Assembly: GCF_003073045.1 (NCBI RefSeq) | Contig: NC_037599.1 | Coordinates: forward strand, 25,272,695 to 25,336,694 | Length of the DNA: 64,000 nucleotides | Direction of reading: 5' to 3' | Source of the DNA: Pomacea canaliculata | Taxonomy: Eukaryota; Mollusca; Gastropoda; Architaenioglossa; Ampullariidae | Shown here: piece after piece, positions 11,130 through 23,300 of the stretch | How positions within the stretch are numbered: position 1 is the stretch's first letter | Layout: the number at the start of each line of letters is the position of its first letter | Position numbers and translations under genes: made by a program | The notes under the pieces: model-generated | The model's input: the letters and a program-made list of their open reading frames with translations, nothing else | What the model was told of the DNA's origin: nothing | The model's database searches: none

Positions 11130-14100
11130 ATGGAAAAATCAAAGAATGAAGCTTCCTTGCTTTATGTCCGACCTTTAAAACGAGGATCCCAGCATCAAAA
11201 GTCAGACATGAAGAAAGAAGACTTAGAAATCACTTTGGTCACGGATCAGTTAAATATTGGCAAAGATGACTGTCTTCAACAAGAGGCTTCAATAAAGCAA
11301 GCAACCAAAAGAAAGGCCAATTCTCCTATCATACCATTCCAGAACAACATTATGAAGAAGGAAATGAAAAGCAAAAAGTTGTCAGGTATGGATAAAATGA
11401 AAACATTTATTGATTTTAATCATGAGTTTTCAAGTGCATTGTCATAATATTGAAAGATAAAAAAAATTAAAGATTCAGTAAAATAAGGAATGTATGCAAA
11501 AACAAATTTCACTAGAAAACACAATGAGACTAAAGTATCCATTGCAGTAGTTAGATTTAGAATATGTATACTGTTGTAGTATAATTTATAGCCTGTGTGT
11601 CTTCCCTGGTGATAATCTCTGCTCTTGCACTTGGCAGTCTCACTCTGTACTATGCCCATCTCCATCAAGAAAACTATTAATTTTTAAGATAATATGTAGT
11701 ATTTCTATTTTTAGGAGCTTAAAATGTCATCAGCCATAGGCACTTGGTTTTGTTAATGATTTCTGCTGGGAATTCAGATGTCTCTGAATGTTCCAACTCA
11801 TATCCTATTTATGCCAACCACACTTTCATTTTTGTTATAGTAAGATAAGATAAGATAAGATAAGAGAATACTTTATTGATCCCTAGAGGGCAATTCAGTT
11901 TTGGATAACTTATTGGATTTTATAAAGGCTGTGTGAGTAGAGTTTTAAGGATACAATATATATCTATTATGGAAGTTTATTACAGATAAAAAGTTCTGTT
12001 TTAACAGATTGCAGTATGGGGCGTTTAACACGAGAAAGGGTAGTTGATCTTCTGATGAATGACAGTGGTGTGAACAGTGTCTTATGTGGATCATCCTCAT
12101 CAGTCCAGTCAAAACCAGAGGTTAGAGTTAACAATAGGGCATCTACTGTTATTTTCAAAAAAGAACTTTCAAGTCCGGCTCTTATACAACCATCACATAA
12201 ACAAAAGAATGTTGCCACAAAAAGGAAATCCAAACATTCTATTAAAAGAAAATCTTTATCCCCATCTGTGACCCCAATTTACCCAACCTCAAGAAAAACA
12301 GCTTCCGTCATGCCATTAAAGACTGGGTGTGTCACTGTCTCGCTACTTAGAGTAGATGTAAGTCCAACTGCCACCAGGACAAAATCTAGCCAAAGTATTG
12401 CAGCTAAGTGTGATAGAGAATTTAATCAGAAGCCTGCAGATTCAAGGACTAACAGTTCTTGCACACCGAGGGCAACAGCACAACGACAAAAGGGACTGGA
12501 TAAGGCAGAAGTAGCAGTGAGGGAGAGTCTAAGAGTCAAACTGCGTCGCTTGTCAGGGGGAGACTACAAAGTGACTAGAGGAAAGAGCTTTTCTCGAGGA
12601 GCAGCTTCAGAAATCTCCCAGGTAAAACAACAGTCAGGTGGAACCGTTTCATCAAGAAAGACAAAATCATCAGGGAAGACTAAGAAGAGGAAACAGTCCA
12701 GGTAAGCAAGAAAAGGGAATGAAGTTGAAAACTTGTAAAAGATTTTTGTATGTGTTGCAATCCGTGATACCATGCGTATTTGTGAACAAATCAATTTTAC
12801 AAAAATATTTGGTCGGTGTATAGTATTTGCTAACTGCTGTTTAATAATAGATATCCTTTATGGCACATGTGCATTTTACCAGTTCTAACTCTACTCACCT
12901 GCGTACATTTTTTATAAAGATGGTGAAAGTGAAGCTTCATGGAAAGTACATTCTGTAACATGACATAATGATGGTTTATACAACATTAGTAGCCCAGATA
13001 GCAGAAAAAAAATCAGAATTTCTTTTGCATGTCGAGGTAGGGTGCCCTCATATTCAGTGATAATTTTGTTTAGGGTGTTGGATGATACGTCAAATGAAGA
13101 ATCATCAACACTGGATGAAGAGTCTGAGTCAGAATTTAGCCCAGACAGTGACAGTGATAGTGATTTCAGTTATGATTTTTCAAGAGAAAAAAGACAAGGC
13201 AGAGTAACCTCACGGAAAATTGTGCAAAGTCATTGCAAAAGACAAAGGTCAAGACAACCAACAGCCAGAAGGCCTACAACATTTTCTGTGAGTTATATTA
13301 CACTAATCAAGACTACCACATTTTCTGTGTGTTCTATTGCACTTTTATCAAGATTCATTTCCTCTGTAACAAACATTCCATGGCATTTGAAAGTCAAAAT
13401 TTATGCTGACTGTTATAATTGTCATCTTCAGAGGCAAGAACTATTATCAAGAGCAACACCAAGAATTCCAAGACGTAGTGGTCATCTGACATCTCCAGAG
13501 ACAGCTTTGGAGAAGGCCAGGACCAGGTTAATCATATTGCATTGACATTCTTCTTATGCTTCATTGGCATTAAATTTATGTTTCTTGCATTGCGTCATGG
13601 AAAAGCGGAAAGTTAGTGGCTGTAGTTGTATGTATAAGCAGGGATGTGAGGGAGGGAGTAGGGGGGATTACTGAAGAGAGAAATTTTTCTAGACACTGAA
13701 TCTTAAAAAATACAACTAAAGCCATCTTTTGGTAAATGGCTGGGACAAATAACTGTCATTTTTTTGTCATTGTTTGGTAACAGACCATGCTAGTGGCCTT
13801 TTAACAAGTGATGTTTATAATATGTCATGTAATAAGACAGATTGTAAACTCTTGCTGCGAAGGAAACTTGAGATCACAAATCATAGCTGGCATTACTATT
13901 AGAATATGGTAAAGAAGAAGTGTGAACTTGCTGCAGTATATTTTGTTCAGAATAGGACATTCTCTTTCCTGCCTGCTTATCAAGTTTTCTGATGATATGA
14001 CGTCTTTATTTTATACACTGGGTTAGTAATGATAGTGAAAATGTTTTCCCATTGTTCGCTTTCGCTTTCACTTCAGATGATAAAAAAAGATAATGGAAAA

Positions 14101-17100
14101 AATTCCACCGATAGTAACAAGGTTTACAAAGAATTCTGATTACAAGATTTACAAGAATACAAGGTTTACAAGACTTTTGTGATTTCTTCCGATTCTTCCT
14201 TTGTGTGCTGTTTTAGTATTTCCACGAGGATCACTAAAGTATTTTCATTTGCAGGCTTCATGTTGCCGCTGTACCAGACAGTCTGCCCTGTCGTGAAAAG
14301 GAGTTTGAAGATATTTATAGCTTTGTGGAGAGTAAGGTGTTGGACAAAACTGGAGGGTAGGTACTTTTGAAGCCTTACCTTTGTGGGGAAGATTGTGTGG
14401 ATGTGTGTTGGTAGGTGAGCGAGTAGGGGAGGTTGCGTGCATGCATATGTGTAGGTGTTTATAATAATAATTTGTCAATTTGTATAGCGCTTTTTCCCAC
14501 CATTAAAGATGGACTCAAAGCACTTTACTAAAACAAAAAACATACAAGCATAATAATGGATGCTGGTCTCAAAAAGAGTTGTTGAATCACTGAGAAAAAG
14601 CCAAATTCTTTTAGTAAGATCGTCAGGTTAGTTTTACAATCACTAATAGCCAGATTAAGAATTTCCAGACTGAAATACTGGAGACAATCATCATCATGTT
14701 GGCGTAGTCCTGGACTGTTCGCAGGCGCTGGCCTGGAGAGAAAGTTGTGAAGGGCAGTGAGACACACCTGTCCGCTAGCTGATATTAAAATGTGGTTAGC
14801 GTTCACACTTCTATAACCACAACGCACAAAATTTGGGGATAGTGGTGGGAGGGGGTGTGAAAGCAAAAGGCAATCATGTGTGTGAAGAAAAGATGAGCAC
14901 TAAGAAGAAATTCCGGAACTGGAAACATGTATATTCCTTGCATGAAATAAAGTAGAAATTCTGGAATTTAACATAGATAAGCATGTCTAACTGGAGACAT
15001 AGACAGCAGTGTAGAAGATAATGAAGCTGGGTGGGGGGAAAATAGAGATTAAGGAATTAACAATAACCCAGCTACAATTGCAATGGGAAGCAATTGTTGT
15101 GGTATACCCAATTGTTTTTTTACATCAATCAGCATGCCTGATTATTTTGTACATCAAGCAGCATGCCCGATTGCTTTTGTACATCGATTAGCATATCTGT
15201 GATACTGGGTGGCTAAAGTAGATGATCTGTGTGTGTTCTGTTTGCATTTTTGGTCTTGTTTTCTTAGTGATGGAAAAAAAAGGAAAAGGATGTGATCCTC
15301 AACACAGGGCTTTTATTTGCAGGTGTATGTACATCTCTGGTGTGCCAGGGACAGGCAAAACAGCAACAGTGCGAGAGGTGATAAGGGCTTTGCAGCAAGC
15401 TTCTGACTCGGGGCATCTTGCAAAGTTCACCTTTATTGAAGTAAATGGCATGCAGCTGACTGAACCTCGGCAGGCTTATGTTCGTATCTTGAAGGTAGAT
15501 TTTGATTTTTCTCCTACACATTGACATTTGTGTGTCACATTTGAAGTGTCATAGTGGCTGAGACAACCTTTTGATGGTTAAAGAGCTAGTGTAACTCTTT
15601 ATCTCCTATAGCCATGTCATCTTATAAGTCTCAAACAAAAAGAATTTACTCGCAAAATTTTATTTTTCTTGTGAAGATATGGGGATTTGTTTAAACCCAT
15701 TAGCATTGCCAAATTATTTATGACATTTGGTGGATGTGAGTATAGGAGCTGACTGGCCAGAAGGCTACTGCTAACCATGCCTGTGAACTGCTGGACAAGA
15801 TGTTCTGTTCACCCAAAGGACCAAGACGAGACACTATTGTTCTGCTAGTTGACGAAGTATGTGAATGGCTAGGTTTTTTCTTTCTCATTTTGCTTCCTTT
15901 TTTCTATTGCTTTGGCTTTCATTTCTTCAACACATTATCTTCCCATCTTACCTTCTATCACAATGTTTCTTATTTTACTAGGGTTTTAAAAATCTGTTTT
16001 ACTTCTTAAGCTCAGTATTTTCTAGATTGCAGTGTGCTGTAGTTGCAAAAACTATAGATATATGGGGTATGTATACAGATTCGTTCGGAACCAAATTGAT
16101 TCGTTCCAAGCCCCAGAAAATGCCTTACTGGCCTAATTTGATATAATATGTAGAAAAACATGAGTCTCAACAACTAAAAAAACAAAAAACAAAAAAAATG
16201 TACTGTACAGTACAGTAAAATTTACTGTACCTGTAGTTTATTGTCACTGATGACGCAAGCAAGGCGCGCTGGGCCGAATGAACGCCATTCGACTCAACTC
16301 GGCTCATCTCGGACGTTCGATGTTCGAGTTCCAAACATTTGTTCGGATTATTTCTCGAATTTCCTGGTCGAATACCGATTTGGTCGAAAGTCAAGGCGTT
16401 CGAGAACCGAGGTATCACTGTATATTGGAGTGTGTGATAATATGTATCAGTTTTGACAAGGGACTGTAGGAGGGGATATTTTGAAGTTTTTGCATGCAAG
16501 ACATAAATTGTGTCTTGTGTATTCTGCCTTTTTTTGTACATCACAGTTTGAAGTATTTAATGTGTGTCTTGACCAGCTGGACCTATTGTGGACACACAAG
16601 CAGGATGTAATGTACAACATATTTGACTGGCCCTCTAAGACCCGAGCACAGTTAGTGGTGCTGGCCGTGGCCAACACCATGGACCTGCCCGAGAGAATCA
16701 TGATGAAACGAGTGTCCAGCAGGCTGGTTAGTTTTCCAGTTTTAAAAAAATATAACAGTATAACATATTACAGTATAATAAACAATATTAATGATGCATG
16801 AATAATTTTAGTCTGAATTATTTTTCTATCGTGTACTTAACCAAGAGGTGACTCATCAAAGCCGGAAAATATAAGAGCAGTATAAAACTAGGTAGTCAGA
16901 AAATAAGTCAAAATTGTCAAAAGATACAAAGGAATAAGAGAAAAAGTATATCCTGTGCACCGCCTGCACAAAATTTATCCTGCATCCAGTTATCTGAATA
17001 TAATTTCAGCTATAGAAAATTCTAGAAATGGGTCAGAGAGAGGGGCACAGTCTGAATGATGGTGAAACTGTTGCTCATCACTTTTTCTAGGGACTGACTC

Positions 17101-18649
17101 GGATGACCTTTCACCCGTATAACTTCAGACAGCTGGAACAGATCGTGCTATCACGCATGACGGGACTGAAAATATTTGACAGTGATGCTGTACAGCTTGC
17201 TGCCCGCAAAGTTGCTGCTGTTTCTGGTGATGCCAGGAGAGTACTGGACATCTGTCGACGTGCAACAGAAATAGCCGAGGCCAACACCAGCAGCAAACTT
17301 GTACACATCACCCATGTAGATGCTGCTCTAAAAGAGATGTTCTCCTCATCCAAAATTCTTGCCATCCAGTGAGATGGTTTGGCATTTTGTCCACATTATA
17401 TTTATGCATCCATAGTTTATTCCTTCTGCTCCTTTGAGGAGCATAGGGCCGCAATTATGTATGCATGTTATCAAGATTTTATCTCTTGATTTTCAGCAGT
17501 TTTTTAAAAAAAAATGTTGTCATCATTTTTACTATTTTAACACCTGCACATGCACACACATGCATACCTCCACCAATACATGTTCCTCATGCATTGTCAC
17601 TTGTCTTCTTCAGTGTTTCCTGCCATAAATCATGCTCGAGTCCTAAATCAGAATTTGTAAGTGGGGGTCTGAAAACAAATCATGTCAAGAGTAACACATG
17701 GACACTGGTTTTCTTTTACACACCATCACAAAACTCAGTAACTTTAATTTTTAAATTTAACTGAGAAGGGATCTAAAAAACCCTTGCATTTTATGAATGA
17801 GAAGACAACTTGTCATGCCCAAACATGTAAATTCTTTCTCTCTTATGTGGCTTTGTTCAGTCAAAGCTGGCCCAGCATTAAACACAAACAACTTGTTCAC
17901 TCAAAACTCTTCACAGCCTACTGATCCACACAATGTTCTTGTTTCTTACCAGGAATTTGTCAACCCAAGAGCAGCTGTTTATGAGAGCCATTGTGGCCGA
18001 GTTTCAGCATAGCGGGTTAGAAGAAGCAGAGTTTTCCAAGTTGTACACACAGCATTTGACACTCTGTAGATTTGAGGGTGAGTAGAGGTTAATCTGAGAT
18101 ATAGGATGCATCTAACATAGACTATGATTCAAACTATGGGGCAAAAAAAAAAAACATTTGGATTCAAGCACCACCTGTAGAGAACTTGACTGGAAGAGGC
18201 TGATAAGCTGATGTTAACAGGAATTTACTTTGTCAAACTTACATTAACTTGGGCAGTGGCATGGAAGATAAGAACCTTATATGGTGTACCCCAGGTGTAC
18301 CTCAGCTGTGAAGGTGTTGAGATTAGGTATGTAGCTGGTGTGCAGGATATGCATATGTAGATGATTGCAAGTGCATGAATGTATGTACTTTCCTGTTTAC
18401 TATCTGATTACTATTAATATTGTAGGGGTGGTCTTTTTATATCTATATTTTAAAAGACTGTCATGGGTTTTTTTTTTCTTTCTTTTTTTAGGAGTTCCAC
18501 CCCCTTCTGCCAGTGAACTTAATGCCATTTGCTGGCGGCTTGCTAGTTCCCGCTTGTTGCTGGTAGAGGAAGGAAGATTAGACCTTCAGATGCGGGTACG
18601 ACTCAACGTGTCTTCCAGTGATGTTATGTGTGCATTAAAAGAAGAGTAA
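11130..18649 (+). CDS. orc1: ORC1, origin recognition complex subunit 1 (BAH domain not seen)
   Basis: AAA+ ATPase of the origin recognition complex, which loads MCM helicase at replication origins. Exons joining in phase: 11130?-11385, 12008-12701, 13074-13287, 13432-13526, 14255-14356, 15323-15494, 15746-15856, 16577-16726, 17091-17368, 17953-18077, 18492-18649, giving about 784 residues. The N-terminal half is basic and unstructured with an acidic Ser/Glu/Asp patch (exon 3). The AAA+ core begins near residue 420 ([20 protein letters not shown]). Walker A is GVPGTGKT (460-467). Walker B LLVDELD (544-550) is split by intron 7. Sensor 1 is the Asn in VLAVANTMD (about 581) and sensor 2 lies in SGDARR (643-648). 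The winged-helix end reads [24 protein letters not shown]. The start is uncertain: ATG 11130 has a good context, ATG 10986 is in frame but weak. The human protein (861 residues) begins with a BAH domain that is absent here. Confidence 0.93.
11841..11900 (-). repeat. (TAAGA)n-ended LINE 3' tail, CR1/L2-like
   Basis: A TAAGA microsatellite runs straight into GAATACTTTATTGATCCC and a CAATTCAG-type sequence. This arrangement is the reversed 3' end of CR1/L2/Rex-like LINEs in many animals. It is a short fragment in ORC1 intron 1. Family assignment is from memory. Confidence 0.5.
14463..14528. repeat. Dispersed tail-type repeat in ORC1 intron
   Basis: The motif AATTTGTATAGCGCTTTTT...ACTCAAAGCACTTTAC is a very common dispersed tail sequence in invertebrates. 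It lies just after exon 5 of ORC1. A reversed relative lies near 23655-23720. Confidence 0.45.
16076..16420. mobile_element. Mariner/pogo-like MITE remnant
   Basis: The right end, reverse-complemented, is CAGTGATACCTCGGTTCTCG and is followed by TA (16421-16422). The interior repeats TTCGAAC/GGTTCG-type motifs typical of these elements. The left end (CAGATTCGTTCGGAACC, preceded by TA at 16074) matches poorly, so the left terminus is diverged or rearranged. It lies in ORC1 intron 7, between the two halves of Walker B. Confidence 0.55.
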
Positions 18650-20379
18650 TTGCCCTTTTTTCTCACCAGGCAGTACTCAAACATTATTCTTTTGATGTTG
18701 TTCAAAGCTGTTCTCCAGGAATAGCAGCTCACAACAGGCTTGATCAGATGCAGAATAGTAAACATTTTGAATGGTCTTGTTATTAGCATTCTATACATAA
18801 TAATCATCTTTGTTAATGCCTCGTTAAGAGCATTTGACTTGTACTTCAAACTACACAAAAAATTGCGAAGAGACAAGACTGTATTGATAAATCAGTGTTT
18901 TATATATAGAGATTTTTTTCTACATTCAGCATCAGCATATTTAAAAAGAGCCACGTGTGTCAGCTTGTGCATGTTCTTTAGTCAGAGATTAGGCTTCAGG
19001 TGATTAAATAGGATAAATCTGGATCATGCAAGTTTTACTTGAATTGTATAATAAACATTGTTAAATATGCTGGACATTTTTTGTTGTGTATAATGAGAGA
19101 TTAAGCTTATTTTACAAAATTTTCATGCAATGAATATATGTTGGAATGTGCCTGTGCATGCAGGCAGCTTTCGAAGACTTGAAATGATTTCACTGTGTGT
19201 GGCTATAAATCTATACTTTTTCATAAAGTTAAGACAACTTCCTCCTGTTTTATCAACAGATGTGCAAGTCACATATCACATTGGAGCATGTTGATATGGA
19301 TATGTGCATATGCATCTTTTAAAAATGTGCTGAACTTGAAACAAATCCTTTTTTTTTTTTAAGACCAAGAGATGACTGGCAAGGTATCATGAATGTGATT
19401 TGGGAAACAAATGAGACAGGATCTGAACTTCCTACTATCTTAGTGCAATAAAAACAGTTGCATGAATGCTAAATATGCTCATCAAGAACGAGAAGTAAAA
19501 TACGGCATTCTGTGGCTGAAAAGAATCCCTCACAGCAGTTAAAGTAAACACAAAATTAAAGGTGACAGTATTCACCCTCAATGGATGGAACGTTACGATG
19601 AACGAAAACGTCAAGCCAGATAGGCCAAACACCTCATCTCCTGTTTATTAATATACTTTGCAAAAGGCGTGTAATAAAAGCTTGAGTGCCCACACAACAT
19701 GCACAACAGCTCACTTAATCGTGGATTCGCTTCAACGGCTATATGCGCATTCCCGAAAAGTCATCATGTATCGACACTCGATGGACGCACATGCATGCTT
19801 ACACAGCTTTCCAAATCACAAGTACGATAACTACCGTTATGTCATCCTGGCTCGGCTTTGGTTTTGCTTTATTGGAGGGTCAAACTGCAGGTATTATACA
19901 TCTCCACCAAGAACAGCCTGTACCTGTTTCTTACCTTTGCTCATTTGTGAGTGAAATACTGCTGTATCTTACACATGACGCTGTTTGCAGTTGCAATATC
20001 CGCTGACCGATGTCATAAATTCTAGGATTCCTATGATTCCTAGAAAATACATTTAGTTTTACAGGAGTTGGCGAGACATCATCTCAACCAACACTGGGGA
20101 ACAGTCTTGCCTTTCCGCACTGAAATAAAGTCGACATGAGATCATGTTTTTACATGCACCGATTTATAGCGTCGCTGAAACGAGGTGAAAACATGTAATA
20201 ATACTAATGGTAGGCCGGCTGACGGTGTAGTTACTGTAGTAGTTGGGCGCCGCTGGTCTTCGCTCCACTTGACGTAGTCTTGGCTAGCCGCACCTGTGTA
20301 CCGAGACTGGGCTGGAGAAGGAAGGCGTAGTGTATAGTGTATAGTGAGGTCCTGCTGTATAGTGGCTACACGCGAGGAC
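18650..20379. other. ORC1 3' UTR and ORC1-PARS2 intergenic region
   Basis: No coding exon seen. The first 400 bases should be ORC1 3' UTR, ending near the AATAAA at 19050-19055. From about 20150 the sequence becomes GC-richer with CpGs, which fits a promoter region for PARS2. Confidence 0.5.
19050..19055 (+). terminator. Candidate ORC1 poly(A) signal
   Basis: Canonical AATAAA about 400 bases after the ORC1 stop codon, followed by T/GT-rich sequence (TTTTTTGTTGTG near 19078). Confidence 0.5.
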
Positions 20380-23300
20380 ATGGTTACCTTGGGGCACCTC
20401 AGGTGTGCACTTGGCGCTCAGTATGTCCTAAGAACAACAGCAAGAGGCTGCTCAACACCAAGTGCGCACGCTGATGCGAGGAGCGAGGTGCGTAGCAATG
20501 GCGACGCGAGAAGTGATGGCGTCGTGCCGCGACGCGCTGTGGTGCCAGGAGGCCGCTCGCCGCGACTCTACGTTTCCAAACTGTTCCTCAGTTTTGGCCG
20601 CAGTGAACCACATGACAAATTAGCATGCAAAAGTCAAAAGGTGAGAGTTGCTGTGTATCTATGTTGTGGGAATTGAATTTTGCATATTTAGTGAGCGTGA
20701 ACTGGAGGATGTGGAGCTGGAGGATATGGAGTGCTGAGTTTTACCGGAGACTTTCTCTGGTTTTATAAATTGTCCCAGGCATCTTCACTATTGTTTGCCA
20801 GAGACATTTTGCACTCACCTGTAGAGTAGTAACATTGATAATTAAGTACCCATAACAGCTCTTTTTTTTTGTGTGTGAAGAGGGAAGTGTTGATGCTCAC
20901 AACTTATACCCAGAAGCTAATTGATGATTTATTAGAAAACATAAAAATAACAGAAGTTTGGGCCCTAGTCATGCTAAACTACTTAAAGCCTGTTGCCCTC
21001 TAGTCATTAGGCTTCTCGAGTTTTCAGCTTTTACTGGTTATGTGCAGCATAGACAAGATAAAGGTTTATATAGCACAGACAAAATATTAGCTTAACAGAT
21101 GAAATATGAGGTTCTCTTATAACAGAAGTGTTTATGCAGTCATCAGTTGTCCTTTGGTTTAAACAAAGTGTTGATACAAAATTGAGGTAGAAGGAAACAA
21201 GTTTTTTTTTTGGCCAAAATTTCCAAGAAATAATTCCGTACTACTAATAGTAATTTAATTTTCCCTTGTTGATTAATAAAATTTTATAATAAGTAATTTT
21301 ATAAAATTCATTTCCCCAAGTAGATGAGAGCTCAATTTGCTGGTAAATATTGTTAACAATATATTAGAGAGCTATAAGAAAATACTACAAAAAGTCTCCT
21401 ATCGCAGGGCCCCCTTCTGGAGAATGGCCTGGGGCATTCGCCCCATTTGCCACCCCTAAAAACCACTCTACAACCAACAGACAAGTCAAACTAGCTAACC
21501 AGAAAGGACTGAATAATGTTCCAAAATGTAATCCATAGTTTTAATTACACTATTTATAAAATACTGTTCATTCTGCCACTTACAGAATGGCGAAGAAGAC
21601 TTTTCCTGTTTATTCAAAACATATGTCTGAAATATAAGCTATAATTACAGTTTCTGAGGTGGAAGAAAGAGTTTGGTTTGATCTTAAGTTTTATCATATT
21701 GTTTTATAATGCCTGATTGAAAAGACAAATTTTTTAGACTTTGTTTTCCTTGGCTGTACATGTGAAATGTTATGACTACTTATTTTTGTCATCACCAGCT
21801 GATGCTCCAGAATGATGTCATGGACATCTGTCACTCTGGAGCTTATCATTTACTGCCCCTGGGTCAGAGAGCCCTGGAGAAGCTCATCCGTCTCATTGAC
21901 TGGGAAATGAGTACAGTTGGTGGACAGAAGATTTCCATGGTAACAATAGCACCAGCTGACATGTGGAGAAAGACAGGTATGCTACAAAAATTCTAGAAGT
22001 ACATAATATTCAAAACTTTTGTTTAATCTGCATCTTCATCTTCTGGTAAAGTGCAAAGGTGATATAGTAGGATGTATAAAATGTATGATTAATAAATCAT
22101 TATGTTTTGTCTATGGTAATTATAGATATGTTCTATCTGGATATAAAGGAAATGTTTTATTTTTATTAGAATAGGATAATATATTTTTATTTTAATATTT
22201 TTATATTTCTGGTAAGGTTATTGATCTGATGAATATGATAAAAAGACTAACTTTTTTAAAAGCGCTTCTGTGTAGAAATCCCTACTTTTTCATAATGCTG
22301 ATGTGGGATCAGAAAATGTAGTTGATGTGATTATATACCATTTGTTTTTTTAATATGAAGAGTTGTGCTTTCTTTTAACATTGTTTGTACACTTTCCCAT
22401 TAACTGAATTTTTTTTACTTAAGTTAGAAAATGTCCCTGTGTGTCTGTTACTCTCTGTGTGTATGTGTGTTACTATTTACAAGAAAGAAACTGTGTGCAG
22501 GTTGTGGGGAGTCTACAGGTAAAGAGTTGTTTAAGATGTGTGTGTGCTTTTTACTCTGTGTGTGTGTGTTTTACTATTTACAAGAAGGAAAAATATGTGC
22601 AGGCCGATGGGAGTCTACAGGTAAAGAGATGTTCAAGCTACAAGATCGACATGGCATGGAGTTCTGCCTTGGTCCAGTGAGTATTTCATGGTTCAACTTT
22701 CTATTATTATTAATTTTTAAATGAACCTTTAAATGAACCTCAGAAATGTGTACATATAAAAATGAGGTTGTGTGTGTAAGTGTAAGAGATTGAGCAATAT
22801 TTGTACGTATGAAAATGAGGGTAGGGTGAGTGTGTGTGTGTGTGTGAGAGAGATATATATATGGCAGGTCAGTTATTTAGTTAGTTATTCAGGTTCTTCT
22901 TTGTCTGACAGCTGTTATCTGTTGTTGCTTCTTGCAGACACATGAAGAACTGGTTACAAGCATATTTGCTTCCAGATGCCCTTTGTCCTACAGGCGACTC
23001 CCTATTTTACTTTATCAGGTAGTGTGGTCCGCATCAAGCCCGATACTCTGAGGCCATAATCCATAAAAGACCTTTTTACTGTTTAATGAGCACTGTGAGG
23101 TTATTTTGTTCACAGAATATAAGAAGTTGATAGTTCTTCTTCTGCTAATTTACATTTAAAAGAATGAAATAACTCTCTGTCATGTAATTTCAGATCTCAA
23201 GAAAGTTTCGAGATGAGATACAGCCAAAGCATGGGCTACTAAGGGCGAGAGAATTTGAGATGAAAGGTATTTTAAAGATGAACTAAATCCATCTTATTTT

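Noticed and set aside
20344-20379. Upstream extension of PARS2 exon 1
   Set aside because: The extra codons begin with GTG, not ATG. The first ATG in frame is at 20380 and gives a good targeting sequence.
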